64,000 bases of DNA. Origin: Novosphingobium sp. SG751A. Its GTDB lineage: Bacteria > Pseudomonadota > Alphaproteobacteria > Sphingomonadales > Sphingomonadaceae. The notes beneath the pieces are model-generated. The model was not told the DNA's origin. It did not search any database and saw nothing but the letters and a program-made list of their open reading frames with translations. Position numbers and translations under genes: made by a program. The stretch is from the NCBI RefSeq assembly GCF_013149295.1, contig NZ_JABGCB010000008.1:186001-250000 (forward strand). Direction: 5' to 3'. Of the stretch, positions 53,495 to 63,964 are shown in pieces (the first letter of the stretch is position 1; every line of letters begins with the position of its first letter).

Positions 53495-53728
53495 CGTCTT
53501 GCCCGCTGTGGTGTTGAAAATCCGGCAAAATGCAGACTTTCACTGGTCGCTTTGATGCTCTCGCCCATTGTCCATTCCTTGTGACAGGCACGTACTCGCG
53601 TCTGCGGGTCTCGTCCTGTGTTTCTGAACGGCTCAAGGCGATTGGGGCAGCTTCGGAATCTACCTGCCGGCCATTATGTTTTGCCTGCACTGGGTATTTT
53701 CCGATGCTCGCGCTGCCGCTTTCGTGCG
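53291..53728. repeat. 438-bp direct repeat, copy B
   Basis: The match to 40798-41235 begins exactly at 53291 and ends at 53728, 10 bases before the stop codon end of the neighbouring minus-strand gene. Two substitutions in 438 bases point to a recent duplication or recombination. Confidence 0.93.
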
Positions 53729-53738
53729 GCTAAGGTCA

Positions 53739-55566
53739 TCAGCGAACGCTCGCAACCAGCCGGATCATCCCGTCGCTCTTGGTCAGGACATAGATCTCTC
53801 CGGCACCGTCGGTTGCAAGGCGCATGTCGATACGGAACGGGCGGCCCGCTGCCATGTTGGCTCCGGCCACCGAGTCAGAGGATGTCCGCTCCTGCATCCG
53901 CTTGGCGGCCAGTTGGGGCAAATCGGTCCTGATTTCGCCAAATCGGGCCAGTGTGGCGGGCTTGCCATCCGTGGCCGTCACAAGGTCGGCCATGCGGGCA
54001 TAGAAGATCCGCCCGCTGGTGATGTCGCCGAATACGACCGCGCCTTTCAGCATCGGCCAGCGCGCGCCGCGACAGACAAAACCGTTGCTGATCGCATTGC
54101 CCTCCACCGTCGTTTTGTAGGCCAATGCGGAATCGCGCAGGCGTACTCGCTGGTCCAACATCACCTTGTCCGAAATGCGCAACGGTAGCGTGTTGTCGGT
54201 CGGCACCGCGCCATAGACCGGGCTGAGCGCCTTGAATTCGGGCCCTTCGCGCAGGGGATAGGCAAAGTTCGCGCCGCGTGTGATCAGGTCGATCGTTTCG
54301 TAACGGGGCCCCGGCACAAGGCCGTTGGAGCCGATGACAAAGGCCAGCAATCGTCCACCATCCCACGCCATCCGGTGAGGGTTGCGCATACCGGTGGCCC
54401 AGATTTCCCTGCGCGCGCCCGGGGTGGCGAAGAACGGATTGTCGCGCGGAATGCGATATTGGCCGTTCTCGCTCACCTCGCTGGTGGCGACATGGATGGA
54501 CAGATCGGGGAAGATGCGGATGATCTTGCCGCCAAAATGATCGAGCCTTTGAGGGTTGAGGCGGCGGATATCGGCTTGCTCGCCCGCCCCGCCGTCACCC
54601 GTGGCGATATAGAGCGCGCGCCAGTCCGCATCGCCCGGACGGGCCGCCGGGTTAAAGGCGAGATCGTTAATGGGATGGATACTATTCATCAACTGTACCC
54701 GCAGGATTTCGCGGGCCTGGCCCATAAAGGCATCCGCTCTGTCACGGCTGGTCCATTCCACGACCACCGCCTCACGGATCAGCGGCGCGGGGCCCGAGGG
54801 CGTGGGAACGCCAGCAGTCACCGCGTATCCGCTCAGATCCAGCCCTGCCATCACGCCAGAGCGCGGGGCGGCGGGCGTGGTCTGGGTCATGTCCTCCATA
54901 TGGATCGTGTAGAACCGGCCATTGCGGCGGTAATCGGGATCGAACGCCAGCGCGAGCAGGCCGCTGGCAAAGCTGGGTTCGGCCACGAAGCGCGGGAACA
55001 GTGCCTTGAAGTCGATGTACGGGCGCGGCTGCTTGGCGGCCTTGTCCACGCGGTAGAGAACCCCCCGCATTATCGCCGACAAAGAAACGCTGGGCGCCCG
55101 GTTCCTCGACCATGAAGTTGAGCCGGGCAACCTGAGAGCGTGTATCCTTGACCGCAAAATTGCCCGTGGCGGGCATCGCCAGGTAGTCCACCAGACCGGC
55201 GTGTTTGGGCAGTAACTTGTGTTGGGCCGATTTTTGGGGTGCGGTCTGCGCTGACGGGGCACCCTCCGCTGCGCCGTAATGCGTGGTCAGATAGGCCAGG
55301 ATTTTGCCCTGTTCATCGGCGTTCACCATGGCCCCGCGCGTGACCATCCGTTCGACGATGGCGCGCCATTCCTGAGGGCTGCGCTTGCGCGCAATAACAT
55401 TGTCCGCGCTGTGGCACTGGCTGCACTTGGTCTGGATGTCGCTCTTGCCGGGTCCCTCGGGAAGACCGGCAGGGGCCTGCGCGGACAGAGGCTCCGAACT
55501 GGATTGCGCCAAGGCAAGCACGCCACAGGCCATGGTCATCAAATGGTGCCGGAGAGAAAATTTCAT
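53739..55566 (-). pseudogene. Frameshifted cytochrome c/PQQ-type sugar dehydrogenase
   Basis: Two frames form one gene. Its N-terminal part (from 55566) has a signal-like start and a c-type heme motif TKCSQCHSAD, then NFMVEEPGAQRFFVGDNAG. The second frame continues with VLYRVDKAAKQPRPYIDFKALFPRF and a glucose/sorbosone-dehydrogenase beta-propeller (FASGLLALAFDPDYRRNGRFYTIH, NDLAFNP, YIATGDGG, HFGGKIIRI, WATGMRNPHRMAWD, GAVVFGDITSGRIFYARM). The shift falls at a run of six G (minus strand; 55061-55066); five G would restore one frame. The enzyme would oxidise a sugar in the periplasm. Mutation or sequencing error cannot be told apart here. Confidence 0.8.
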
Positions 55567-55622
55567 GATGTCTCACAATCTTATGTCAATTATCATCAAC
55601 GCGTCGTTGGCGCGGATGGCGT

Positions 55623-56765
55623 TCAGGGTCTGTGCTGAGGCGGATCAGATACCGGCCCCAGCCACGAGACCGTCTGCCCTTCAACCGTTTCTGAAATGGC
55701 GACATGGGTCATTGTGGTGGTGGTATCCGCGCCATGCCAATGGCGCAGGCCCGGCGGCGTCCACACCGTATCGCCCGCTCTCACCCGGACCGGCGTCTGG
55801 CCCTCGATCTGAACCCAGCCATGGCCTGCGGTGATGATCAGCAGTTGCCCCATGGGATGGCTGTGCCAATGCGTGCGCGCGCCTTTCTCAAAGCGCACCG
55901 TGGCCCCGCGCATGCGGGAGCCGTCCGAACCGCTGAAGGGAGAGGACACCATGGCCGAGCCTGTGAAATTTGCAGGGGAGGCGGGTGTGGGATCGCCCCC
56001 CGGTGCGACAACCACTAGGCCGGTTTCGCCTTTGGCCGGGGCTTGGCTGCGGGCCAAAAGGGCGATGGCCGCGCCGGCCTTGGGCCAACCGGCGTAAAAG
56101 GCCAGATGGGTAAAGACCTCGCCGATCTGTTGCGCGGTCCATCCATGACTGCGCGCGCGGTCGATATAGAACCCGAGCTGTTCGAAATCACCATTGGCGG
56201 CCATCGCCGCAATCGTGACAAGGCTGCGGTCGCGCGGCGAAAGTTCGGGCCTTTGCCAAAGGTCGGCAAAGATGATCCGGCTGGTCAGCTCGACGAATTT
56301 GGGCGCCAATGCTTCCGCTTGCTCTATGCCGGGAAGGGTATCTGGCCGCTCCGAAATCTTGGGTAGGCCGAACTGAGCGGCATCGATCTTGCGCTCGGCA
56401 AACACCGGCTCGATGACATTGAGCGCCGAGACCGCATTGGGCCAGCCTGCATAGAAGGCCAGATGGGTGACCATGCCCGCCACTTCCGATGGCTTGATCC
56501 CGTTGTTGAGGCCGCGCACCAGATGCCCGCCCAACTGGGCCGACTTGCCGGTGGCAATCAGCACGCTCAGCGTCACCATGCTGCGGTCACGCGGCGAGAG
56601 TTCCGTTCGTTCCCACACATCGCCGAACAAGACTTTGTCGGTATAATCGGCCAGCGCAGGCGCAACGGCATGCATGGCTTTTGGGGCGACGGATGGCCGT
56701 TCTTCCGCCGGGACCAACCCGGCGACCATGGCCATCGCGGCGGCAGCCTCTCCCATTCCGGTCAT
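55623..56765 (-). CDS. Tandem carboxymuconolactone-decarboxylase-like/cupin fusion
   Basis: A 380-residue protein from ATG 56765 (AAGGGA upstream). Two AhpD/CMD-like repeats are visible: DKVLFGDVWERTELSPRDRSMVTLSVLIATGKSAQLGGHLVRGLNNGIKPSEVAGMVTHLAFYAGWPNAVSAL, and then SRIIFADLWQRPELSPRDRSLVTIAAMAANGDFEQLGFYIDRARSHGWTAQQIGEVFTHLAFYAGWPKAGAAI. A C-terminal cupin follows with THWHSHPMGQLLIITAGHGWVQIEGQTPVRVRAGDTVWTPPGLRHWHG (His-His-Gln...His metal ligands). A longer frame to 56807 is possible. It sits in a minus-strand operon between the esterase and the dehydrogenase. Activity unknown. Confidence 0.85.
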   Translation of the reverse strand: MTGMGEAAAAMAMVAGLVPAEERPSVAPKAMHAVAPALADYTDKVLFGDVWERTELSPRDRSMVTLSVLIATGKSAQLGGHLVRGLNNGIKPSEVAGMVTHLAFYAGWPNAVSALNVIEPVFAERKIDAAQFGLPKISERPDTLPGIEQAEALAPKFVELTSRIIFADLWQRPELSPRDRSLVTIAAMAANGDFEQLGFYIDRARSHGWTAQQIGEVFTHLAFYAGWPKAGAAIALLARSQAPAKGETGLVVVAPGGDPTPASPANFTGSAMVSSPFSGSDGSRMRGATVRFEKGARTHWHSHPMGQLLIITAGHGWVQIEGQTPVRVRAGDTVWTPPGLRHWHGADTTTTMTHVAISETVEGQTVSWLGPVSDPPQHRP

Positions 56766-56803
56766 TGCAAAAGTCCCTTTCCCATCTGTCCGTCTTGAGC
56801 CGG

Positions 56804-58390
56804 TCAACGCGCGATGACCGGCTCTCCGGCCAGTTCGTTGGCATCGAGCCGCGCGCGCGTCTTGTCCGGGCCGCCAACGGGTTTGCCGTCAGAGGCAATG
56901 TCGAGGACCTCGCTGCCCGCTGTGCTGAAGCGCGGCCAGCGCGGCAGTCCCCTGCCATTGGGATTGCCGGTCTTGGCGAAATTGGCCCAATAGGAGTTCA
57001 TGAGGCGGGCGACAGACTGGTCGCGCGGGGAAAGTGCCGCGCCATAGTGGGCCTTTGCCGTATCGAAGACGAAGTCGATCTCCGAGGCATGGGGCGCGCC
57101 CAGCTTGAAGCGGTCCTTCATACTGTCCGCCATATAGGAGAAGCGATAGACGAAGGCGGGATTGCCCGATTGGACAAAGGCGCGGGCGGTCAGTCGGGCC
57201 GGTTCGGCCCAGACCCTGTCGGTGTTCACCTGCGCCGAGAGCAACGCGAAATCGACATCGCCCTGCGGATCATAGGCCGTGATGGCCGCCGCCTTGCCCT
57301 TGCCGAAACTGTTGAACATTTCCTCTTTGTTGGCGCCCCGGACAAAGCCGGCGGGAACCTCTGCGCTGTTTGAGCCTGTCATGAGAGGCACCTTGGCTTG
57401 CCGCCCGGCCAGATAGGCGCTCTGCGCGGTTTCCACGATGACTCGGCCATCCATGATCGGGCCGGAATAGGTGCGCGGCCCGTTGGGGCCTGCGGTTTCC
57501 TGCCCGCCGTCGATGATCTGTTCGGTAGAAAGAGCGCGCAATTGGGCCAGCGCATCCGCGCCATCGCCAGCGATGCCATAGCGCGCCGCAAAATTGCGCC
57601 CGATCGTTTCGGCCGACACCGGATAATTGGCATCGGCATTGTCGGCGCGCAGCGGGCGGGCGGTCAATGTGCCGTCACGCCCGCCGCCCGATTCAATGAT
57701 CGCCTTGTGAAACAGCCCCTTGGCCATGGGCGAGGTCAGCAGATTATGAACCGATACGCCGCCTGCGGATTCGCCAAAGATCGTGACATTGCCCGCATCC
57801 CCGCCAAAATTTGTGATGTTCTTTTGCACCCAGCGCAGCGCGGCGATCTGGTCGAGCAGGGCGAAATTGCCTTTGGCTTCCATGGGGCGTTCGGCGTCTA
57901 GCGCCGGGAAGGCAAAGAAGCCGAAACGGCCAAGGCGATAGTTGATGGTAATCAGGATCACGCCTTGCCGCGCGAAGGACGAGCCGTCGTAGGCAGGCTG
58001 CGCGCCGCTGCCTACGGCAAAGCCGCCGCCATAGATCCATACCATGACCGGCAGTTTTTGACGCGCTTTCACCTCGGCAGGGCGCCAGATGTTAAGCGTG
58101 AGGCAGTCCTCCGACATGCCCGCCGGATTGCCCGAAGCGCCAAAGGCAGAGGCAGGCTGCGCGCAGTCCGGGCCGAACTTGCCGGCGTCGCGCAAGCCCT
58201 GCCACGCCATGGCGGGCTGCGGCGCGCGCCAGCGGTTCGCGCCCACCGGCGGCGCTGCAAAGGGGATGCCCTTGAAGCTGGTGACATTGCCCTGCGTCAC
58301 GCCCTGCAGGCGACCTGAGGCGGTTGGGACGCTCTGGGCATGGGCGGCAAGGGGCAGCGCAAGGGCCGTCATCGACAGGAGGAGTTTCAT
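56804..58390 (-). CDS. Type B carboxylesterase
   Basis: A 528-residue secreted carboxylesterase. Signal peptide LLLSMTALALPLAAHA, the type-B markers FKGIPFAAPPVGANRWRAPQPA, EDCLTLNIWRPA, VWIYGGGFAVGS, the catalytic Ser in FGESAGGVSVHNLL, and a His segment LGAPHASEIDFVFD. It lies 4 bp after the alpha/beta hydrolase gene and is followed by the CMD/cupin gene whose frame overlaps its stop. The operon looks catabolic; ester substrates unknown. Confidence 0.93.
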   Translation of the reverse strand: MKLLLSMTALALPLAAHAQSVPTASGRLQGVTQGNVTSFKGIPFAAPPVGANRWRAPQPAMAWQGLRDAGKFGPDCAQPASAFGASGNPAGMSEDCLTLNIWRPAEVKARQKLPVMVWIYGGGFAVGSGAQPAYDGSSFARQGVILITINYRLGRFGFFAFPALDAERPMEAKGNFALLDQIAALRWVQKNITNFGGDAGNVTIFGESAGGVSVHNLLTSPMAKGLFHKAIIESGGGRDGTLTARPLRADNADANYPVSAETIGRNFAARYGIAGDGADALAQLRALSTEQIIDGGQETAGPNGPRTYSGPIMDGRVIVETAQSAYLAGRQAKVPLMTGSNSAEVPAGFVRGANKEEMFNSFGKGKAAAITAYDPQGDVDFALLSAQVNTDRVWAEPARLTARAFVQSGNPAFVYRFSYMADSMKDRFKLGAPHASEIDFVFDTAKAHYGAALSPRDQSVARLMNSYWANFAKTGNPNGRGLPRWPRFSTAGSEVLDIASDGKPVGGPDKTRARLDANELAGEPVIAR

Positions 58391-58394
58391 GGCT

Positions 58395-59498
58395 TTACCC
58401 CAGCTTCTTCTGCTTGAGGAAGGCGGACATCACATCGGCCACTTCGATATTATTGAGGTCGGAGAAGGGGAAATGGGTGTTCTCGCGAATGCCGATTTCG
58501 GGAAGATGGATCACGGTCACATCGCCGCCGCGCTTGTTGACCGCATCGCGCCACAGGCGGGCCATTTCCAGCCGCGCGCGCCAGCCATCGGCGCCGGGGT
58601 TGGGGTCGGGTTTTGCCGGGATGAAATCGCCATAGACGATCAGGATGGGAATGCGCGTCAGAGCCATGAACTCGGCCATCGGCGCGGCGATTGGTTCGAT
58701 GGGGCCGGATGAACTGGGGATGGGGGCAGGCAATTCGCCCTCGGGAAAGGGGAAGTTGCTGCCCGGTTCGAAGGAAACGATGCCGCGCACGTTCCTGTTG
58801 TGCATCCCCGTCTGCCAGCCCAGCCCGCCGCTGTGCGAATGGGTGACCAGAACGCCCGCGCCGATCTTGTCAAACAGGGCGACGATGGCGTCCGACGTCA
58901 GTTTGAGATCGAAAGGCCCGGTGCTGGGCACCATCTGGCGGAAATGCTGGTTCAATGCTTCGGGATCGCGCGAGAATTGCACGCCGGGGTTGAACTCCGG
59001 CCAGACGCCCACACGGAAGGTGTTGAACCAGCGCTGGTCGTCAGGTGTGGTGCTGATCGGGCTGGCAACGGTTGTGCGGCCTGCCCGGCCCCGGCGGGGT
59101 TGGTCGATCAGATAGACGCTGTGGCGGCGGCGCAGAAAGATGTTCTGAAACCCCTCGCGCCCGTCAGGCGTGGTTTCCCAAGTCTTGGAAAACTGGCCGA
59201 TGCCGTGCCAGAACACCAAGGGCAGCGGCTTGGCTCTAACGGGGATCTGATAGGCGATATAGGCGTGGTCGCCGTGCAGGGTCTGGCCGGTGGTGCCTTG
59301 AGCATATTGGTCCACCGCGCCCGGCGCCGTCACCACCGATCCGCCCACGGCAAAGCTGCCCTGATCCTCGATCATCAAAGGTGCGCGGGCAAGTTTGGCT
59401 GGGGCCCCGGCTTTGCTCAGCCCGGCAGTAGCCACCACCGTTGCCGACCCGGCCAGCAGGCCTCGCCGAGAAAGCGCCAGTTTATCCATGATCTGCAT
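58395..59498 (-). CDS. Alpha/beta hydrolase with Tat-like signal
   Basis: A 367-residue alpha/beta hydrolase. The N-terminus MDKLALSRRGLLAGSATVVATAGL has twin arginines followed by a hydrophobic stretch, a Tat-type export signal. LPLVFWHGIGQFSKTWET, VYLIDQPRRGRAGRT, GVLVTHSHSGGLGWQTG (a nucleophile elbow of the G-x-S-x-G type, THSHSGG) and LIVYGDFIPAKPD follow. The start may be ATG 59498 or 59489; AAGGCGAGG lies close upstream. First gene of the catabolic operon. Possible esterase or lactonase; not decided. Confidence 0.82.
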   Translation of the reverse strand: MQIMDKLALSRRGLLAGSATVVATAGLSKAGAPAKLARAPLMIEDQGSFAVGGSVVTAPGAVDQYAQGTTGQTLHGDHAYIAYQIPVRAKPLPLVFWHGIGQFSKTWETTPDGREGFQNIFLRRRHSVYLIDQPRRGRAGRTTVASPISTTPDDQRWFNTFRVGVWPEFNPGVQFSRDPEALNQHFRQMVPSTGPFDLKLTSDAIVALFDKIGAGVLVTHSHSGGLGWQTGMHNRNVRGIVSFEPGSNFPFPEGELPAPIPSSSGPIEPIAAPMAEFMALTRIPILIVYGDFIPAKPDPNPGADGWRARLEMARLWRDAVNKRGGDVTVIHLPEIGIRENTHFPFSDLNNIEVADVMSAFLKQKKLG

Positions 59499-59619
59499 CC
59501 TCGCCTTTGCTGCGCGCGGCCCGGTGCAAGGGCGCGCAATCTGTTCAAAGCTGAGAGTAGATCACTTTGTCGTCATGAATTAGCGAGGCAATTGTGCATA
59601 AGCTCATGAAATGATGTCA

Positions 59620-60513
59620 TCAGTCGCGATAGCGCAGCGCATCGAGCAGCAGGCGGAAAGCCACCGTTGGCTGGCGGCTGCTGGGATAATAGAGGTAGAG
59701 TCCGTCGAAAGGCTCGCACCAATCATCCAGTACGCGCACCAGCGCACCGCTGGCCAGATGGTGTTCGACATGGTTTTCGATGCTGAAACCGATGCCATGG
59801 CCCGCCAGCGCCGCTTCGACCATCAGGTCCATATCGTTGATGACCAGATGGCCCTCAACCTTGACCCGGATCTCGCGCCCGCCCTTATCAAACTCCCAAG
59901 CATAGAGCGCGCCTGAACTGGTCAGGCGCAGGTTGATGCAGGCGTGTTTTTGCAGATCATGCGGGGTGAGGGGGATGCCATGCGCCGCCAGATATTCAGG
60001 CGAGGCATAGGCGGCCATGCGCACCCTTGGTCCGATGCGCACCGCGATCATGTCCTTGTCCAGGCTCTCCCCTAGCCGTACGCCTGCATCGAAGCGACCG
60101 CTGACTATATCGGTAAAGCCGGAATTAACGTTCAATTCGATGTGAATATCGGGGTGCTCATGCATGATCCGGTTGATCGTGGGCCACAGAACCATCCGCG
60201 CGGCATGGGCCGAACAGGTGATGCGCACCGTGCCTGCGGGTTTGTCGCGCATGGCGGTCAGCAAGGCCAGCTTGTCCTCGATCTCGGCAAAAGCGGGGCG
60301 CAGCGTTTCGAGCAGGCGCTCGCCCACCTCGGTCGGGGCCACGCTGCGGGTGGTGCGGGTCAGCAGACGCAGGCCCAGTTTTTCCTCCAGCCGCCGCACC
60401 GAGTGGCTGAGCGCCGATTGCGATACGCCCAGCTTGGCCGCCGCGCGGGTAAAGCTGGTTTCCTGCGCCACCGTCATGAATTTGGCCAGATTGCCCAGAT
60501 CATCGCTACGCAT
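59620..60513 (-). CDS. LysR family transcriptional regulator
   Basis: A 297-residue LysR regulator from ATG 60513, chosen because GGGAG lies 6 bases upstream; ATG 60525 is in frame too. Winged helix: LAKFMTVAQETSFTRAAAKLGVSQSALSHSVRRLEEKLGLRLLTRTTRSVAPTEVGERLL. The rest is a LysR effector domain (RITCSAHAARMVLWPTI, FDAGVRLGESLDKDMIAVRIGP). It is divergent from the aldo/keto reductase with 114 bp between, the classical LysR arrangement, so it probably controls that gene. It ends 121 bp before the catabolic operon. Confidence 0.93.
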   Translation of the reverse strand: MRSDDLGNLAKFMTVAQETSFTRAAAKLGVSQSALSHSVRRLEEKLGLRLLTRTTRSVAPTEVGERLLETLRPAFAEIEDKLALLTAMRDKPAGTVRITCSAHAARMVLWPTINRIMHEHPDIHIELNVNSGFTDIVSGRFDAGVRLGESLDKDMIAVRIGPRVRMAAYASPEYLAAHGIPLTPHDLQKHACINLRLTSSGALYAWEFDKGGREIRVKVEGHLVINDMDLMVEAALAGHGIGFSIENHVEHHLASGALVRVLDDWCEPFDGLYLYYPSSRQPTVAFRLLLDALRYRD

Positions 60514-60531
60514 GCCATCTCCCATTCATGA

Positions 60532-61617
<1,086 letters not shown>

Positions 61618-61620
61618 TCG

Positions 61621-61653
61621 GAAGCGTGGCCCTCTTTTCGCGGGCCACGCTTC
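61621..61653 (+). terminator. Strong 12-bp hairpin after the aldo/keto reductase
   Basis: GAAGCGTGGCCC (61621-61632) pairs perfectly with GGGCCACGCTTC (61642-61653) around a 9-base loop, 3 bases after the stop codon. No long U-tract follows, yet stem strength and position support termination. Confidence 0.7.
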
Positions 61654-61843
61654 GAATTCAGAAGGAATGAGAGACTGCATTGGATGCACGCCATTTGCTT
61701 GGAAATGGCAGCTTCTGATAGGAGCGTATGTTTGCGCGTCACAGGCAGACGGTGCAGTGGCCGGTCGATGGCGTGGCTGAACCGCAAGTTGAGGGCTGAG
61801 GGTACGCCACATGGGCGCCGACCTATCATCGCCTGATCCATCC

Positions 61844-62344
61844 CATGCCAGCCTTCATCCGCCAGCTTCGCCCTGGCATTGCGGCCATTGAAGCCGAGGT
61901 GGATGCCCCATCCACTTCGTCACCCATTCGCTTCGAGGCTTGGTTGCACTGTCTTTGTTCAAGACATGGAGGCCAGCACAGTCAGGCAGCGTGGTGATGC
62001 TAGGCCCGTCGTCGGGCGGCAACGAATGGGCCGATCTGCTTGCGCGCTTCCGGCTTGGTCGTGTCGCGCTGGGGCCGGTGGGGGCAAAGTCTCGCGATCG
62101 GCCCGCCATCACCTTCCTCTTGGGAGTCATCGCTGACGACCGCCCTCTCGATCCGATCCCTCCTCGCCTGGTCGTGCGGGGGCCGAGTGATGGCAAGGTT
62201 TCCGTTGCGGCCACTCGGATCGATGGAATGGGCGATCACATCACCTTGCCGGTCTCACACATATTCATGCTGCGCAGTCAGTTGGTATTTCAGCAGATCC
62301 TGTCGTTTCTGGAGATTCAGCGCTTCCCGCATCGCCCAATGTGA
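61844..62344 (+). pseudogene. Decayed alpha/beta hydrolase (lipase) remnant
   Basis: From 61892 one open frame reads PIHFVTHSLRGLVALSLFKTW, a nucleophile elbow in which the usual T-H-S-x-G-G has Arg, followed by GSVVMLGPSSGGNEWADLL, FLLGVIADDRPLDPI, GPSDGKVSVAATRIDGMGDHITLPVSH and IFMLRSQLVFQQILSFLEIQRF. This is the C-terminal two-thirds of a bacterial lipase-like alpha/beta hydrolase. A stop at 61889 cuts the frame; the preceding text in another frame (IRQLRPGIAAIEAEVDAP) could be the upstream part. No start codon or ribosome binding site is seen. Confidence 0.6.
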
Positions 62345-62623
62345 TGGGCACAACGGGCGTTTTGCAAGGCAACCCCTTGCCATCCGTATCCAGAGCTACC
62401 CCAGGTTTTACTGCCCATAACAAGCTAGACAATTTCTCCGAACGCTGAACCGATGTCGGCTTCGACGTGCTGACATTCTGACGTGAACGGCGTGTCTTGG
62501 GGCGAAAACCCCTTGCCGGGACCCCACGCGCTGACGGCGGCTATCGCCACCGCCACGTAAAATCGGGCGAAAAGAGGACTCGGGACCGGCGCAGCTGACA
62601 CCGGCCCCTTATTCGCCAGCAAG
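62345..62623. other. Interval without a recognisable feature
   Basis: Between the lipase remnant and the minus-strand oxidoreductase. I see no gene, no strong hairpin and no repeat. Confidence 0.4.
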
Positions 62624-63607
62624 TCACAGCATCCGTAGAATGATCTTTCCGAAGCTGGCGCCGGTTTCCATCCGGCGATGGGCTTCGGGAGCCTGCTCGA
62701 GAGAGAAGCTGCTGTCGATCACCGGGCGGACCGCGCCATCGGCGAAATGTCCCAGCCAAGCTTCGCCAAAGCGTTGGACCATGGCATGTTTCACCGCCTG
62801 ATCGCGCGATTTCATCACCGTGCCGATGATGCGCAGATGCCGGTAGAGCAGGACATCAAGCGGCAGTTTTGCATCCGCCGCGCCGCCCATGATGCCCACC
62901 TGTACCAAACGTCCGCCATAGTTCAGCGAGCGCACATTGCGTTCCAGATTGGGCGCGCCGATGAAATCGACGATCACGTCCACGCCGCGCCCTTCGGTGG
63001 TTTCGGCCACGATCCGGGCAAAATCCTGTGTCTTGTAATCCACGCCGACATCGCCGCCGATGGCTTTCACCTTGTCGATCCGGTCACCCGGCGCGGTGAA
63101 GATCACCCGCGCTCCGCGTGCCTTGGCCAGTTGCACCGCCGCCGAACCGACCCCGCCCGAGGCGGCATGGATCAGCGCCCATTCGCCCGGCTGAAGCTGC
63201 GCCAGATGGATCAGCGCTTCGTGAGCGGTGACAAAGACCTCCATGATGCCCGCCGCCTCGACCAGGTCCAGATTGCCGGGTACGGGCAGCGCCATGCGGT
63301 AATCGATGCGGGCCAGCTGCGCATAGGCGCCGCCGCCCGTGATGCCCATGACCCGGTCACCCACCTTGTAGCCGGGCACATCGCTGCCCACCGCCACGAC
63401 TTCGCCCGCCATTTCAAGCCCGATGAGGGGAGAGTCTCCAAAATCGGCCCAGCCGTAAAATCCGTTGCGAAAGCTCAGGTCCGCCCGGTTGATCCCGGCG
63501 GCTGCGACTTTCACCAGCAGGTCAGTAGGGCGCAGCACCGGATCGGGCACCTCGCGGATCTGAAGCACATCGGCGTCACCAAAAGCGTCGAACTGGATTG
63601 CCTTCAT
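62624..63607 (-). CDS. MDR superfamily oxidoreductase (quinone-reductase-like)
   Basis: A 327-residue medium-chain dehydrogenase/reductase. MKAIQFDAFGDADVLQIREVPDPVLRPTDLLVKVAAAGINRADLSFRNG is the N-terminal GroES-like fold, GLEMAGEVVAVG the conserved segment without zinc ligands. The Rossmann part has ALIHAASGGVGSAAVQLAKARGARVIFTA (AxxGxxG NADPH site) and YGGRLVQVGIMGG. It resembles NADPH:quinone reductase or zeta-crystallin-like enzymes and is coupled to the small CMD gene upstream by ATGA. Substrate unknown. Confidence 0.92.
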   Translation of the reverse strand: MKAIQFDAFGDADVLQIREVPDPVLRPTDLLVKVAAAGINRADLSFRNGFYGWADFGDSPLIGLEMAGEVVAVGSDVPGYKVGDRVMGITGGGAYAQLARIDYRMALPVPGNLDLVEAAGIMEVFVTAHEALIHLAQLQPGEWALIHAASGGVGSAAVQLAKARGARVIFTAPGDRIDKVKAIGGDVGVDYKTQDFARIVAETTEGRGVDVIVDFIGAPNLERNVRSLNYGGRLVQVGIMGGAADAKLPLDVLLYRHLRIIGTVMKSRDQAVKHAMVQRFGEAWLGHFADGAVRPVIDSSFSLEQAPEAHRRMETGASFGKIILRML

Positions 63608-63942
63608 TGGTCGTCTCCCTGTTGGGCGCCAAGCGTGGCGGCGGCGATGGCCGAGGCGGTGATGGCGGCGGGGAAGCCGGCATAGAAGGAAAGATGGGTG
63701 ATGAGCGCTCCCAACTCTTTATTGGTCACGCCGTTTTCGCGGGCCCGCTTCAGGTGTGCGGGCAGTTCATGTTCGGCATGCAGCGCGATGAGCGCGGCAA
63801 CGGTGATCAGGCTGCGATCCCGCTTGGTCAGCGCGGGATCGTTCCAAACCCGGGAATAGAGCGGTTGCACGACGAATTGAGTCAATTGGGGGGTGAAGGC
63901 GCGGGCGGCCTCACGCGGGCTGGAGAAGTCGATGGCGGACAT
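63604..63942 (-). CDS. Carboxymuconolactone-decarboxylase family protein
   Basis: A 112-residue single-domain CMD-like protein: FVVQPLYSRVWNDPALTKRDRSLITVAALIALHAEHELPAHLKRARENGVTNKELGALITHLSFYAGFPAAITASAIAAA. This is the same fold and motif order (DPALTKRDRSL--- ITHLSFYAGFP) as the two repeats of the protein at 55623. AGGAGAC precedes ATG 63942. It overlaps the oxidoreductase gene by ATGA and so forms one operon. CMD family members decarboxylate lactones or act as AhpD-like reductases; which applies is unknown. Confidence 0.9.
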   Translation of the reverse strand: MSAIDFSSPREAARAFTPQLTQFVVQPLYSRVWNDPALTKRDRSLITVAALIALHAEHELPAHLKRARENGVTNKELGALITHLSFYAGFPAAITASAIAAATLGAQQGDDQ

Positions 63943-63964
63943 GGGGTGTCTCCTGAAAAATGGC

